This document shows positions 37,061 to 46,288 of a DNA stretch of 64,000 nucleotides, piece after piece. Position numbers and translations under genes: made by a program. Source of the stretch: Arthrobacter sp. UKPF54-2 (GTDB taxonomy: Bacteria > Actinomycetota > Actinomycetes > Actinomycetales > Micrococcaceae); the NCBI RefSeq assembly GCF_007858535.1, contig NZ_CP040174.1, positions 2,418,001 to 2,482,000 of the forward strand. Direction: 5' to 3'. The notes under the pieces were generated by a model that did no database searches, had not been told where the DNA came from, and worked only from the letters and a program-made list of their open reading frames with translations. Numbering within the stretch: position 1 is the first letter of the stretch; each line of letters begins with the position of its first letter.

Positions 37061-38845
37061 GTGACTGAGACACTCTTTGGCGGGCCCGTCCTGCCCCCGG
37101 CGTACCCCGAGCGGGCCGCCTGGGGCACCGCGCCGAAACTTCGTGCCTGGCAGCAGGAAGCCCTGGACAGCTACTTCAGCACCCACCCCAGGGACTTCCT
37201 CGCGGTCGCAACGCCCGGGGCCGGCAAGACCACCTTCGCGCTGCGGGTGGCGTCCATGCTGATCGAGGCCGGAGTGGTGAACCGGGTGACTATTGTGGCC
37301 CCGACGGACCACCTGAAACGGCAGTGGGCCGACGCCGCCGCGAAGGTCGGCATCGCCATCGACCCGAACTTCAAGAACGCCGACGGCCAGCACGGCCGGG
37401 GCTTCATCGGCGTCGCGGTCACCTACGCGCAGGTGGCCAGCAAGCCCATGCTGCACCGGGCCAAGACCGAGGCGGCGCGCACGCTGGTGATCCTGGACGA
37501 AATCCACCACGGCGGCGAGGCCCTGTCCTGGGGTGACGGGCTGCGCGAGGCCTTCGATCCCGCGGCCCGGCGTCTTTCGCTGACGGGTACCCCGTTCCGC
37601 TCGGACACGTCGCCGATCCCGTTTGTCGAGTACGCCGAGGACCGCGACGGGATCCGCCGGTCCAAGGCCGACTACACCTACGGCTATGGCAAGGCCCTCC
37701 GTGACCACGTGGTCCGGCCGGTGATGTTTATGGCCTACTCGGGCCAGATGCGCTGGCGGACCAGTGCCGGCGATGAGATGGCCGCCTCCCTCGGCGAGGC
37801 CGCCGTCACCAAGGACATCACGTCCCAGGCCTGGCGGACGGCACTGAACCCGGCCGGCGAGTGGATCCCGGCCGTGCTGGCCGGGGCGGACAAGCGGCTC
37901 AGCGAAGTGCGGCGCACCGTGCCCGACGCCGGCGGCCTGGTCATCGCCACCGACCACGACGACGCCCGCGCCTACGCCGGGCAGTTGAAGCGGATCACCG
38001 GTGAGTCGCCCACGGTGATCCTCTCGGACGACGCCAAGGCCTCGTCCAAGATCGAGGAGTTCTCCGCCAGTGAAAAGCGCTGGATGGTGGCCGTGCGCAT
38101 GGTCTCCGAAGGCGTGGACGTCCCGCGGCTGTCCGTCGGTGTGTACGCGACCTCGACCTCCACCCCGCTGTTCTTCGCCCAGGCCGTGGGCCGCTTCGTG
38201 CGTGCCCGCAAGCGCGGCGAGACGGCGTCGGTGTTCCTGCCATCCGTGCCGCAGCTGATGGCGCTGGCGAACTCGATGGAGGCCGAGCGCGACCATGCCC
38301 TGGACCGCCCGGAGAAGGAAGATGCGGACGGGCTGTTCAACCCCGAGGATTCGCTCATGGACGAGGCGAACCGCGAGGAGAAGGCCTCCGACACCCTGAT
38401 GAAGGGCAAGTTCGAGGCGCTCGACTCGCAGGCCTCCTTCGACCGGGTCCTGTTCGACGGCGGCGAGTTCGGCACCGGCGGCGAGGTGGGCTCGGAGGAC
38501 GAGCTGGACTTCCTCGGCATCCCCGGCCTGCTCGACGCCGAACAGGTCGGCACCCTGCTCCGCCAGCGCCAGCACGAACAGCTCAACCGGAAGAACAAGC
38601 GCGCGCCGCAGGCCGCGGCGGCCGAGGCTGCGCCGGCGGTGCCGGACCACCGGCTGCTGATGGACCTGCGCACCGAACTGGCCAAAAACGTCGCGGCCTG
38701 GTCGGCGCGGACGGGCACCCCGCACGGGGTCATCCACACCAAACTCCGCACCGTGTGCGGCGGCCCGGCGGTGGCGCAGGCCAACGAGGAGCAGCTGCAG
38801 ACCCGGCTCCGGAAGCTCCAGGACTGGTTTATCGGCCGCAAGTAG
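37061..38845 (+). CDS. Superfamily 2 DEAD/DEAH-box helicase
   Basis: 594 residues. Helicase core: motif I ATPGAGKT, Ia VAPTDHLKRQW, motif II LDEIHHGG (DEIH), motif III LTGTPFRSD, and motif VI region AQAVGRFVRARKRGETA with FLPSVPQL. The C-terminal 130 residues are acidic then Ala-rich with an ending KLRTVCGGPAVAQANEEQLQ. It resembles the UvrB/XPB-like restriction-type SF2 group, but no nuclease domain or partner methylase is present, so the role (DNA repair or other) is open. GTG start with GGAAGGGAGGGG upstream. Confidence 0.88.
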   Translation: MTETLFGGPVLPPAYPERAAWGTAPKLRAWQQEALDSYFSTHPRDFLAVATPGAGKTTFALRVASMLIEAGVVNRVTIVAPTDHLKRQWADAAAKVGIAIDPNFKNADGQHGRGFIGVAVTYAQVASKPMLHRAKTEAARTLVILDEIHHGGEALSWGDGLREAFDPAARRLSLTGTPFRSDTSPIPFVEYAEDRDGIRRSKADYTYGYGKALRDHVVRPVMFMAYSGQMRWRTSAGDEMAASLGEAAVTKDITSQAWRTALNPAGEWIPAVLAGADKRLSEVRRTVPDAGGLVIATDHDDARAYAGQLKRITGESPTVILSDDAKASSKIEEFSASEKRWMVAVRMVSEGVDVPRLSVGVYATSTSTPLFFAQAVGRFVRARKRGETASVFLPSVPQLMALANSMEAERDHALDRPEKEDADGLFNPEDSLMDEANREEKASDTLMKGKFEALDSQASFDRVLFDGGEFGTGGEVGSEDELDFLGIPGLLDAEQVGTLLRQRQHEQLNRKNKRAPQAAAAEAAPAVPDHRLLMDLRTELAKNVAAWSARTGTPHGVIHTKLRTVCGGPAVAQANEEQLQTRLRKLQDWFIGRK

Positions 38846-38867
38846 CGGCCGGCGCAGAAAATGGCAC

Positions 38868-38898
38868 AAAAAAGGGACCGGGCGACCGGTCCCTTTTT
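38868..38898. terminator. Bidirectional intrinsic terminator
   Basis: AAAAAA, then GGGACCGG-GCGA-CCGGTCCC (38874-38893), then TTTTT. It lies between the convergent helicase and lipoprotein genes and has a T-tract on both strands. Confidence 0.9.
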
Positions 38899-38919
38899 CG
38901 TGCGCTGGTGCGCCCGCCG

Positions 38920-39264
38920 TTACTGGGCGGCGCCGCAGGCCTGGGAGAAGGTCTGGCCCGCCGAGGTGTACTTGGCCTTCAGCTCCTCGAGCTTGGCCGA
39001 GTCCGGGTCCTTCTTCGCGGACTCGTCAAGGTAGTCGACAATCGACTGCAGCGGGGCCTGCAGTTCCTCGGACGCGGTCGCCTCGATGGGCCGGATCTGG
39101 TTCGCCAGCCGGGTCATCCCGAACTTGTCAGAACTGGAGGTGGGCGAGGCGGTGATGGTCTTGATGCGGGCGCAGGTTTCCTCGCTGGTCATCTTCGGGG
39201 CCGAGCAGGCGGCTGCGCCGAGCAGGGTCCCGGCAGCGATCAGGACGGTCAGGATCTTCTTCAT
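38920..39264 (-). CDS. Putative small lipoprotein
   Basis: A 114-residue exported protein: MKKILTVLIAAGTLLGAAACSA is a lipoprotein signal peptide with the modified Cys at residue 20. The mature part is charged and helical (EETCARIKTITAS, EELQAPLQSIVDYLDESAKK) and has one more Cys near the C-terminus (SQACGAAQ) that could form a disulfide with Cys31. No known domain. The ATG at 39264 follows GGAG. Function unknown. Confidence 0.82.
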   Translation of the reverse strand: MKKILTVLIAAGTLLGAAACSAPKMTSEETCARIKTITASPTSSSDKFGMTRLANQIRPIEATASEELQAPLQSIVDYLDESAKKDPDSAKLEELKAKYTSAGQTFSQACGAAQ

Positions 39265-39344
39265 GGTGTACTCCGGGGCTTTACGGTCAGGCGTTTACTG
39301 GCAAGGATTCCGAGTCTACTGTGCGGGCGGAGTCGGCGACGAGC

Positions 39345-39989
39345 TCAGGCGAGGTCGACGCCGCCCAGCTCCATCTCGGCGAAGGCGTCGTCGAGGTCTT
39401 CCGCGATGCCCACGGTGAGCCCGCGCGGCACGGTGACGGAGTAGCCGGCCTGGACGGCGTCCAGCGCTGTGGCCTTCACGCAGTGGTCGGTGGCGATCCC
39501 CACGACCACCACCTCCTCGACGTCGTGGCTCTGCAGCCAGTCGTCCAGGCCGATGGCGTCCTCGTCCACGGCGAAGGCCCCGGCGGCGTCGGCGCCGCCC
39601 ACGGGCAGGGAGCCGGGCGTGCGGTCGCCGGTGGGGACGGCGTCGTCCGGGGCGAGCAGGCCCTCGAAGCCGGAGTAGGCCGCGGTGAACTGCCCCTTGC
39701 GGAAATAGGCCTGGATGTATTCGGTGTCCAGATCCGGGTGCAGCTCTGCGCCGCGGGTGCCTGCCACGCAGTGCGGCGGCCAGCTGTCGACGAAGTCCGG
39801 CTGCTCCGAGAAGTGCGCTCCCGGGTCGATATGCCAGTCCTGGGTGGCGACGATGTGGTCAAACTGGCCGTGGTGGGCGTCGACGTATTCGCTGATCTCG
39901 GCGGCCAGGGCTGCCCCGCCCTCGACCGGGAGCGTCCCGCCCTCGCAGAAATCGTTCTGCACGTCAACGATGATCAGGGCACGGGACAT
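39345..39989 (-). CDS. pncA: Nicotinamidase
   Basis: Hydrolyses nicotinamide to nicotinate for NAD salvage; the product is used by the upstream gene product. 214 residues of the isochorismatase-like fold. The catalytic triad Asp9 (IIVDVQNDF), Lys98 (FRKGQF) and Cys170 (ATDHCVKATALDA) and the metal ligands Asp51, His53 and His59 (DWHIDPGAH) are all present. A short Pro/Gly/Asp insertion around residues 112-140 is unusual but in a surface loop. ATG directly follows the pncB stop, with GAGGAGGA as ribosome binding site. Confidence 0.94.
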   Translation of the reverse strand: MSRALIIVDVQNDFCEGGTLPVEGGAALAAEISEYVDAHHGQFDHIVATQDWHIDPGAHFSEQPDFVDSWPPHCVAGTRGAELHPDLDTEYIQAYFRKGQFTAAYSGFEGLLAPDDAVPTGDRTPGSLPVGGADAAGAFAVDEDAIGLDDWLQSHDVEEVVVVGIATDHCVKATALDAVQAGYSVTVPRGLTVGIAEDLDDAFAEMELGGVDLA

Positions 39990-41318
39990 TCAGTCCTCCT
40001 CGTAGATGGTGGGGATGGCCGCTTCACCGCGCTGGAGCCGGTTGACCACGGCCGGGAGCTCCCGCATGCTGTCCGCGTGGCGCTGCCGCGCCCGCACCAC
40101 ACCCTCGGGCCCGGTCCAGCCGGGCAGCAGTTCGCCGTTCTTGATGAATTGCTGGAGCAGCGGCCGGTCGTTGCCGTCGTCGTCCGGGCGGTGCCCGATC
40201 CCGACGATCTCCTGGCTGGCGGTTCCGCGTTCGTTGAGCTTGCGCAGTGCATACTTCCGGCCGCCCTTGCTGGTCTTGTTCTTCGCCGCCTTGGCCACCG
40301 AAACGAAGTCCCCGTTGTCGTCGGTGCGGCTGACCAGCTTGTAGACCATGCTGGCCGTCGGCGCGCCGGAGCCGGTCACCAGCGAGGTGCCGACGCCGTA
40401 GGAGTCCACCGGGGCGGACTGCAGGGCGGCAATGGCGAATTCGTCCAGGTCCGAGGTGACGATGATCCTCGTGTTCTCGTTGCCGAGATCGTCCAGGAGC
40501 TGCCGGACCCACTGGGCCTGGGCCACCAGGTCGCCGGAGTCCAGGCGCACGGCGCCGAGCTTGTCGCCGGCCAGTTCGACCGCGGTACGCACGGCGGCCT
40601 CGACGTCGTAGGTGTCCACGAGCAGCGCGGTGCCGGCGCCCATCGAGGCGATCTGCGCCTCAAACGCCTCGCGCTCGGTGTCGTGCAGCAGGGTGAAGGA
40701 GTGGGCGGCCGTACCCACGGTCTTGATCCCGTAGCGCCGGCCGGCCTCCAGGTTGGAGGTGCTGTCGAAGCCGGCGATCACGGCGGCGCGGGCGGCCGCG
40801 ACGGCGGATTCCTCCTGGGTCCGGCGGGAGCCCATCTCGACGCACGGCCGGGTGCCGGCGGCGGTGATCATCCGGGAGGCCGCGGAGGCGATGGCGCTGT
40901 CGTGGTTGAGGATCGAGAGGATGTAGGTCTCGAGGATGCAGGCCTCGGCGAAGGTGGATTCGACAATCAGGATGGGGGAGTTGGGGAAGTACGCCTCGCC
41001 CTCCGCGTAGCCCCAGATGTCACCGGAGAAGGAGAAGTTGGCCAGATATTCCAGGGTTTCCTCGTTCACCACCTTGGTGCGGCGCAGGAAGTCCAGTTCG
41101 GCGTCGCCGAAGCGGAAACCGGCGATCCCCTCCAGCAGCCGGCCGGTGCCGGCCACGATGCCGTAGCGGCGCCCGTCCGGCAGCCGCCGGGCGAAGGCCT
41201 CGAACACCGACTTGCGGTGCGCGGCGCCCGAATGCAGCGCGGCCTGCAGCATGGTCAGTTCGTAATGGTCGGTGTACAGGGACGTGCGGGGATGGTCCCA
41301 GCCGGCAGAGGTACTCAC
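39990..41318 (-). CDS. pncB: Nicotinate phosphoribosyltransferase
   Basis: Joins nicotinate and PRPP to form nicotinate mononucleotide. 442 residues: N-terminal TDHYELTMLQAAL, VIVESTFAEACILETYILS, MGSRRTQEESAVAAARAA, LLVDTYDVEAAVRTAVEL, VRLDSGDL and SDLDEFAIAAL are typical. GTG 41318 is preceded by TAGAGT 6 bp upstream. It forms an operon with pncA and is divergent from clpS. Confidence 0.94.
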   Translation of the reverse strand: MSTSAGWDHPRTSLYTDHYELTMLQAALHSGAAHRKSVFEAFARRLPDGRRYGIVAGTGRLLEGIAGFRFGDAELDFLRRTKVVNEETLEYLANFSFSGDIWGYAEGEAYFPNSPILIVESTFAEACILETYILSILNHDSAIASAASRMITAAGTRPCVEMGSRRTQEESAVAAARAAVIAGFDSTSNLEAGRRYGIKTVGTAAHSFTLLHDTEREAFEAQIASMGAGTALLVDTYDVEAAVRTAVELAGDKLGAVRLDSGDLVAQAQWVRQLLDDLGNENTRIIVTSDLDEFAIAALQSAPVDSYGVGTSLVTGSGAPTASMVYKLVSRTDDNGDFVSVAKAAKNKTSKGGRKYALRKLNERGTASQEIVGIGHRPDDDGNDRPLLQQFIKNGELLPGWTGPEGVVRARQRHADSMRELPAVVNRLQRGEAAIPTIYEED

Positions 41319-41413
41319 GAATTCACTCTAATCCCCACCGGCTCCCACGTCTCGCTTCGCTTCGCCGCGGGGCCCTCGCCTGCGTGGGCCCAGCCTCCCC
41401 ATAGAATGGACAG

Positions 41414-41785
41414 ATGACCCTTAGCGTTGCGCTCGGCCCTGACACCCAGGAGAGCACCCAGACCGGAACAGCGGCGTCCACCGACGTCCTGACCGCCCCG
41501 GACATCCCCTGGAACCTCGTGATCTGGAATGATCCGGTAAACCTGATGAGCTACGTGAGCTTCGTGTTCCGCAGCTACTTCGGCTACTCCGAGGCGAAGG
41601 CCAACAAGCTGATGCTCGAGGTGCACAAGAAGGGCCGATCCATCGTGGCGCACGGCAGCAAGGAACAGGTGGAACAGCACGCGGTCGCCATGCACGGCTA
41701 CGGCCTGTGGGCCACCGTGGAGCAGGCCAGCGGCGGCGCCGGCGGCGGCAGCGGATCAGGCAAAGGCAAGGGAAAACGTGGCTAA
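41414..41785 (+). CDS. clpS: ATP-dependent Clp protease adaptor ClpS
   Basis: Delivers N-degron substrates to ClpA/ClpC. The core WNDPVNLMSYVSFVFRSYFG, with Asn-Asp that bind the substrate N-terminus, and VHKKGRSIVAHGSKEQVEQHA are conserved. 123 residues with an N-terminal extension of about 40 and a Gly/Ser/Lys tail. ATG 41414 follows TAGAAT by 6 bp. It overlaps the DUF2017 gene by 8 bp, the standard actinobacterial arrangement. Confidence 0.94.
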   Translation: MTLSVALGPDTQESTQTGTAASTDVLTAPDIPWNLVIWNDPVNLMSYVSFVFRSYFGYSEAKANKLMLEVHKKGRSIVAHGSKEQVEQHAVAMHGYGLWATVEQASGGAGGGSGSGKGKGKRG

Positions 41786-42338
41786 GGCATTTAAATCCGG
41801 CCTCAAGGGCATCACTGGCTACCTGGAGCCGGCCGAGCGGGACCTGCTGCGCAGCCTCTTCGATGACGTCATTTCTATGCTGGAGCCGGAGGAACGCCCC
41901 AACCAGGATCCGCTCGCCGCGCTCGTCGGGCTCGACAGCGAGGCCCGCGAACCGTCCGACCGGGCCCTCCGGCGGCTGCTGCCGAACGTGATGAAGGACG
42001 ACGACGAGGCCTCCCTCGAGTTCCGCCGCTACACCGAGCGCTCACTGCGCGAGGGCAAGATCGGCGCGCTCAAGGCCGCAGCCCTCGGCCTGGACAAGGA
42101 CGAGCTGGTGCTGACGCCCGCCGACGCCCGGCACTGGTCCACGGCGCTCAACGACGTCCGGCTGGTGCTCGCCGAACGCCTCGACATCCGGGACGACGCC
42201 GACGCCGAGCATGTGCACCGGATGCAGGACTGGTCCCAGGCCGAAGACGTCGAAAGCTACCTGGCGCTGGTCTACAACTTCACCACCTGGCTGCAGGAAT
42301 CCCTGGTCCAGGCGATGCTGGCCTCGCTCGACGCCTAG
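41778..42338 (+). CDS. DUF2017 family protein
   Basis: A 186-residue, mainly helical and acidic protein: GYLEPAERDLLRSLFDDVISML, DRALRRLLPNVMKDDDEASLEFRRYTE, ADARHWSTALNDVRLVLAERL and YNFTTWLQESLVQ. The family always seems to follow clpS in actinobacteria, suggesting a link to Clp proteolysis, but no function is established. GTG 41778 overlaps clpS by 8 bp. Confidence 0.88.
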   Translation: MAKAFKSGLKGITGYLEPAERDLLRSLFDDVISMLEPEERPNQDPLAALVGLDSEAREPSDRALRRLLPNVMKDDDEASLEFRRYTERSLREGKIGALKAAALGLDKDELVLTPADARHWSTALNDVRLVLAERLDIRDDADAEHVHRMQDWSQAEDVESYLALVYNFTTWLQESLVQAMLASLDA

Positions 42339-42369
42339 GGGTTCTCCCCGGCGGACGGTGGTGAACCCC
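42338..42369. terminator. Possible convergent terminator hairpin
   Basis: GGGGTTC (42338-42344) pairs with GAACCCC (42363-42369) around an 18-nt loop that can itself pair further. It lies between the convergent DUF2017 and EAL genes and lacks a T-tract. Confidence 0.4.
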
Positions 42370-42377
42370 GCCGGACG

Positions 42378-43157
42378 CTAAGCGATAGTGGCGGCGCCGG
42401 ACACGGGCACGGAAACCGGCACGGCATCGATCCGGGGAAGCTCCTCGAAGGCGGGTTTCGCGAACCAGTAGCCCTGGAACAGCCGGATGCCGGCGTCCTT
42501 CAGGACCAGGTACTCCGCCTCGGTTTCGATGCCTTCGGCGAGAACCGTGATGCCGAGCTCCCCGGCGATGCCGATGATGCCGGCGACGACGGCCTGGCGC
42601 GCCGGGCTGGCATCGATTCCCCGGATCAGCTTCATGTCGATCTTGATCAGGTCGGGCTGGAAGTCGACCAGGAGCCCCAGCCCGGCATGGCCGGCGCCGA
42701 AGTCGTCGATGGCCGTGGTGAACCCGTGCTTGCGGTATTCGGTGATGATGTTGGTGAGGTGGGAGGTGTCGGAAACCTCCTCGTTCTCCGTGAACTCGAA
42801 CATGATCGACGACGTCGGAAAACTGCAGCGCCGGGCCGCGAGCAGCGTCGCCCGCAGGCATGCCGCCGGTTCGTAGACCGCGTTCGGCATGAAGTTGATG
42901 GAGAGAATCAAATCCTCGCCCGCAGGAAACAGCCGCGACGCCAGTTCGATAGCCTTGACGCGGCAGTCCTGGTCGAAGCGGTACTTCTGCTCGGGTGCCA
43001 CCTGTGACAGGACGTGGTAAGCCCCCTCGCCGGACACGCCCCGCACCAGCGCTTCGTAGCCCCAGACGCGACCGGCAACCGCGTCATAGATGGGCTGGAA
43101 GGCCATGCTGAAATCGAAGTCGAGTTTTGACGACGTCGTGCAGCCGTCGCATGCCAT
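42378..43157 (-). CDS. EAL-domain cyclic-di-GMP phosphodiesterase
   Basis: A stand-alone EAL domain of 259 residues. All catalytic signatures are present: EALVRG (Glu35), the Asn in [52 protein letters not shown] and [10 protein letters not shown], so it should hydrolyse c-di-GMP. The N-terminus MACDGC carries a CxxC pair of possible redox or metal function. I start at ATG 43157, with GAAAGGA at good spacing, rather than at an upstream GTG. It interrupts the otherwise conserved clpS-murI gene order, on the opposite strand. Confidence 0.9.
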   Translation of the reverse strand: MACDGCTTSSKLDFDFSMAFQPIYDAVAGRVWGYEALVRGVSGEGAYHVLSQVAPEQKYRFDQDCRVKAIELASRLFPAGEDLILSINFMPNAVYEPAACLRATLLAARRCSFPTSSIMFEFTENEEVSDTSHLTNIITEYRKHGFTTAIDDFGAGHAGLGLLVDFQPDLIKIDMKLIRGIDASPARQAVVAGIIGIAGELGITVLAEGIETEAEYLVLKDAGIRLFQGYWFAKPAFEELPRIDAVPVSVPVSGAATIA

Positions 43158-43380
43158 GGGCGGTCCTTTCACCGGTTGCGTCCGCCGCGGGGCGCGACAA
43201 ACGCCGCCGATTTCTCGACGGAGCCCACAGCATACAGGCGCAGGCGGCGGCGGTCCGGCATCACAGGGCAGGGGGTTGCCGCGCGCCGCACGTCCGAAAG
43301 CCCGTGTGACCCATCAGACACGAGTTGCGCGACACAATGTGATGGCCGCGCCTGTGGCGAAGCCCTATCCTCGAATAATC

Positions 43381-44427
43381 ATGACTTCAGCATCGAGCAC
43401 GGATCCGGCAGCGTCTGCTGCGGCGGAGACCGCAGCGGGCAGCGCCGGAAATGCCGGGCTGGGGGAGCGCCCGATCGGCGTCTTCGACTCCGGCGTCGGC
43501 GGCCTCACGGTGGCGCGGTCCATCATTGACCAGCTGCCCAACGAATCCATCCTCTACGTCGGCGACACCGCGCACGGTCCCTACGGCCCGCTGCCCATCG
43601 CCGAGGTCCGCGCCAATGCCCTGGGCGTGATGGACGAGCTGGTGGATTCGGGCGTCAAGCTGCTCACCATCGCGTGCAACTCGGCCTCCGCCGCCGTGCT
43701 CCGCGACGCCCGGGAACGCTACACGGCCCGGTACGGCATCCCGGTGATCGAAGTGATCCAGCCGGCCGTGCGCCGCGCGGTGGCCGCCACCCGCAGCGGC
43801 CGGGTCGGCGTGATCGGCACCTCTGCCACCGTCGGTTCCCGCGCCTACGAGGACACCTTCGCGGCGGCGCCGGACCTGCACATCACCTCCGTGGCCTGCC
43901 CGGCGTTTGTGCCCTACGTGGAGGCCGGCATTACCACCGGACCGGAGCTGCTCGCCGTCGCCCGCGAATACCTTGAGCCGCTCAAGGCCGCCGGGGTGGA
44001 CACCGTGGTGCTCGGCTGCACGCACTACCCGTTGCTGACAGGCGTCATCTCCTACGTCATGGGCGAGGACGTCACGCTTGTCTCCAGCGCGGAGGAGACC
44101 GCCAAGGACGTTTACCGGGCGCTCGCCTCCCGCGGACTGGAGCGCACGGGCAGCACCGCGCCCGAGCACCACTTCATCGCCACCGGCGACGCCGCGCAGT
44201 TCGAGCACCTCGCCCGCCGCTTCCTCGGCCCCGAGGTGCTCAGCGTGCGCCACGTGGACCATGTCGCGGCGCAGTACCCCACGGGCAGCCTCGCCCGGAT
44301 CACCCCGGAAATGATTGCGGCGGCGCAGGCCGGCGCGAACCGGCCGCGCATCTCCAACTTCGTCTCCGCTGATATTGTCTCCGCCGACGGGGCGCCGCTG
44401 ACCGGGCTCCGGGGGTCCGGCCTGTGA
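43381..44427 (+). CDS. murI: Glutamate racemase
   Basis: Makes D-glutamate for peptidoglycan. 348 residues with a non-conserved Ser/Ala-rich N-terminal 28. Motifs: [17 protein letters not shown], the two catalytic cysteines Cys99 (TIACNSAS) and Cys213 ([10 protein letters not shown]), and [11 protein letters not shown] start at ATG 43381; a TATCCT box lies 9 bp upstream. GTG of the next gene overlaps its stop by 4 nt. The frame is open much further upstream, but that part is non-coding in appearance. Confidence 0.93.
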   Translation: MTSASSTDPAASAAAETAAGSAGNAGLGERPIGVFDSGVGGLTVARSIIDQLPNESILYVGDTAHGPYGPLPIAEVRANALGVMDELVDSGVKLLTIACNSASAAVLRDARERYTARYGIPVIEVIQPAVRRAVAATRSGRVGVIGTSATVGSRAYEDTFAAAPDLHITSVACPAFVPYVEAGITTGPELLAVAREYLEPLKAAGVDTVVLGCTHYPLLTGVISYVMGEDVTLVSSAEETAKDVYRALASRGLERTGSTAPEHHFIATGDAAQFEHLARRFLGPEVLSVRHVDHVAAQYPTGSLARITPEMIAAAQAGANRPRISNFVSADIVSADGAPLTGLRGSGL

Positions 44428-45221
44428 AGCTGACCATCGTGGGGTGTACCGGGTCCTTTCCCGGTCCCGGCTCGCCGGCGTCGTGCTATCTGCTGACCGC
44501 GCACGACGGCGAGCGGAGCTGGAAGATTGTGCTTGACCTCGGCAGTGGCGCCCTCGGCGCGATCCAGCGGTACACCGACCTCGAGGACATCGACGGGATC
44601 TTCCTGACCCACCTGCACCCGGACCACTGCATGGACCTGTGCGGGCTGCACGTCGCGGTGCGCTGGAAGCCGGGCGGCTGGGGCCGGGGCCGGATCCCGG
44701 TCTGGGGACCGGCGGCGACCGCGGACCGGATGGCGACCGCCTACGGCCTGGACCTGGACCCGGGCATGCACGAGGAATTCGACTTCAGCAACTGGTCCGA
44801 GCGCAAGCCGGTGACTATGGGCCCGTTTACCGTCACCCCGTTCGCGGTGAACCACCCCGTCGAGGAGGCCTACGCCTTGCGGGTGGAGGTGACCGAGCCG
44901 GACAAGGACGGCTCCCCGGTCACACGGGTGCTGAGCTACTCCGGGGACACCGACTCCTGCGCCGGCCTCGAGGACGCCGCCCGCGACGCCGACCTGTTCC
45001 TCTGTGAGGCGGCGTTCGAGGAAGGCCGCGACGACGGCATCAAGGACGTCCACCTGACCGGCAAACGTGCCGGCGAAGCCGCCGTGGCCGCCGGAGCGCG
45101 TCGCCTGCTGCTGACCCACATCCCGGTCTGGACGTCCCCGACCACCGTGACGGCCGAGGCCAAAGAGGTCTTCGGCCAGCACGTGGCCGTCGCCGTCGCG
45201 GGCGTGCACTACACCGTCTGA
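44424..45221 (+). CDS. Metallo-beta-lactamase-fold phosphodiesterase (Rv1339 type)
   Basis: A 265-residue RNase Z-like MBL protein: [19 protein letters not shown], the metal motif [10 protein letters not shown] (HxHxDH), [25 protein letters not shown] and LLLTHIPVW. Position (murI-MBL-rph) matches M. tuberculosis Rv1339, reported as an atypical cAMP phosphodiesterase that influences cAMP level and drug tolerance. Assigning that activity here is by family and synteny. It is coupled to murI (GTGA). Confidence 0.88.
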   Translation: MKLTIVGCTGSFPGPGSPASCYLLTAHDGERSWKIVLDLGSGALGAIQRYTDLEDIDGIFLTHLHPDHCMDLCGLHVAVRWKPGGWGRGRIPVWGPAATADRMATAYGLDLDPGMHEEFDFSNWSERKPVTMGPFTVTPFAVNHPVEEAYALRVEVTEPDKDGSPVTRVLSYSGDTDSCAGLEDAARDADLFLCEAAFEEGRDDGIKDVHLTGKRAGEAAVAAGARRLLLTHIPVWTSPTTVTAEAKEVFGQHVAVAVAGVHYTV

Positions 45222-45240
45222 GCCGCGCCACCCCGGGACC

Positions 45241-45368
45241 CTCCCTCACCTTCGGCTGGAATGTTGCTGACGCTCCCGCACCTTCGGCAGGAATCCCGCC
45301 GATCCTCCCTCACCTGTGGCTGGCAACGCGCCGATCCTCCCGCGACTTTGGCCGGAAACCCGCCGGTG
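45241..45368. repeat. Tandem repeat array A: four 32-bp units
   Basis: Units start at 45241, 45273, 45305 and 45337. Each begins CTCCC(G/T)C followed by a CACCTTCGGC-like block and ends CGCCGATC-like. Identity between units is imperfect, about 70-80 percent by eye. A fifth partial unit starts at 45369. Confidence 0.85.
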
Positions 45369-45375
45369 CTCCCTT

Positions 45376-45502
45376 CAGAGCTGCGGGAGCATTGTGTTTG
45401 GGGCGGCAGGAGCTGCGGGGGCGTTGTGGTGGGGGCGGCAGGATCTGCGGGAGGGTTGTGGTGGGGGCGGCAGGATCTGCGGGAGGGTGGCGGAAGAGGC
45501 CG
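45376..45502. repeat. Tandem repeat array B: four 31/32-bp units, opposed to array A
   Basis: Units start at 45376, 45407, 45439 and 45471, each with CTGCGGGAG (the complement orientation of the CTCCCGC core of array A) and a GTTGTGGTGGGGGCGG-like block. The period matches array A. The junction between the arrays can form a hairpin through GCTCCC and GGGAGC. The period is not a multiple of three and stop codons differ between frames, so a protein repeat is unlikely. Confidence 0.85.
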
Positions 45503-45529
45503 CCGCGCCGAGTCGATATGCTGGAAGGC

Positions 45530-46288
45530 ATGACTTCCGAAGCCCTCACTGCCCCCGTCATCCGCGCCGATGGCCGCACCCCCGACCAGCTCCGCCCGAT
45601 CAGCATCACTCGCGGCTGGTCTAAGCAGGCCGAAGGCTCGGCGCTGATCGAGTTCGGCAACACCCGGGTGCTCTGCACGGCGTCGCTGACCGAGGGCGTG
45701 CCGCGCTGGCTCAAAGGCGAGGGCCGGGGCTGGGTCACGGCCGAATACGCCATGCTGCCGCGGGCCACCAACACCCGCTCCGCCCGGGAGTCCGTCAAGG
45801 GCAAAATCGGCGGCCGCACACACGAGATCTCCCGGCTGATCGGCCGCTCGCTGCGCTCGATTATCGACACCAAGGCCCTCGGCGAAAACACGATCGTGCT
45901 GGACTGCGACGTCCTGCAGGCCGACGGCGGGACCCGCACCGCGGCGATCACCGGCGCTTACGTCGCGCTCGCCGAGGCCATCCGCTTCGCCCGCGAGAAC
46001 AAACTGATCGCCCGCAACGCCCAGCCGCTGGTGGACACCATCGCGGCCGTCTCGGTGGGCATCATCGACGGCGTGCCGATGCTGGACCTGCCGTATGTGG
46101 AGGACGTCCGGGCCGAGACCGATATGAACGTCGTGGTGACGGGCTCGGGCAAGTTCGTTGAGGTCCAGGGCACCGCCGAGGGCGCCCCCTTTGACCGGGA
46201 CGAGCTCAACAAGCTCCTGGACCTGGCCCTGCTCGGCACCGAGCAGCTCGCCGCCATCCAGCGCGAAACCCTGGCCGAGGCCCCGTGA
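45530..46288 (+). CDS. rph: Ribonuclease PH
   Basis: Phosphorolytic 3'-5' exoribonuclease that trims tRNA precursors. 252 residues from ATG 45530, which lies 7 bp after TATGCT; a longer reading frame runs through the repeat array but is not coding. Motifs: [18 protein letters not shown], the phosphate-site [21 protein letters not shown] region, [19 protein letters not shown] and [15 protein letters not shown]. The stop overlaps rdgB by 4 nt. The rph-rdgB pair is conserved in actinobacteria. Confidence 0.95.
   Translation: MTSEALTAPVIRADGRTPDQLRPISITRGWSKQAEGSALIEFGNTRVLCTASLTEGVPRWLKGEGRGWVTAEYAMLPRATNTRSARESVKGKIGGRTHEISRLIGRSLRSIIDTKALGENTIVLDCDVLQADGGTRTAAITGAYVALAEAIRFARENKLIARNAQPLVDTIAAVSVGIIDGVPMLDLPYVEDVRAETDMNVVVTGSGKFVEVQGTAEGAPFDRDELNKLLDLALLGTEQLAAIQRETLAEAP

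Noticed and set aside
38846..39344. A restriction-modification system around the SF2 helicase
   Set aside because: No methyltransferase, nuclease or specificity subunit is encoded next to it; the neighbours are DUF3039, a lipoprotein and NAD-salvage genes.
45241..45502. CRISPR array
   Set aside because: The units are contiguous and all positions are repeated; there are no unique spacers and no cas genes in the window.
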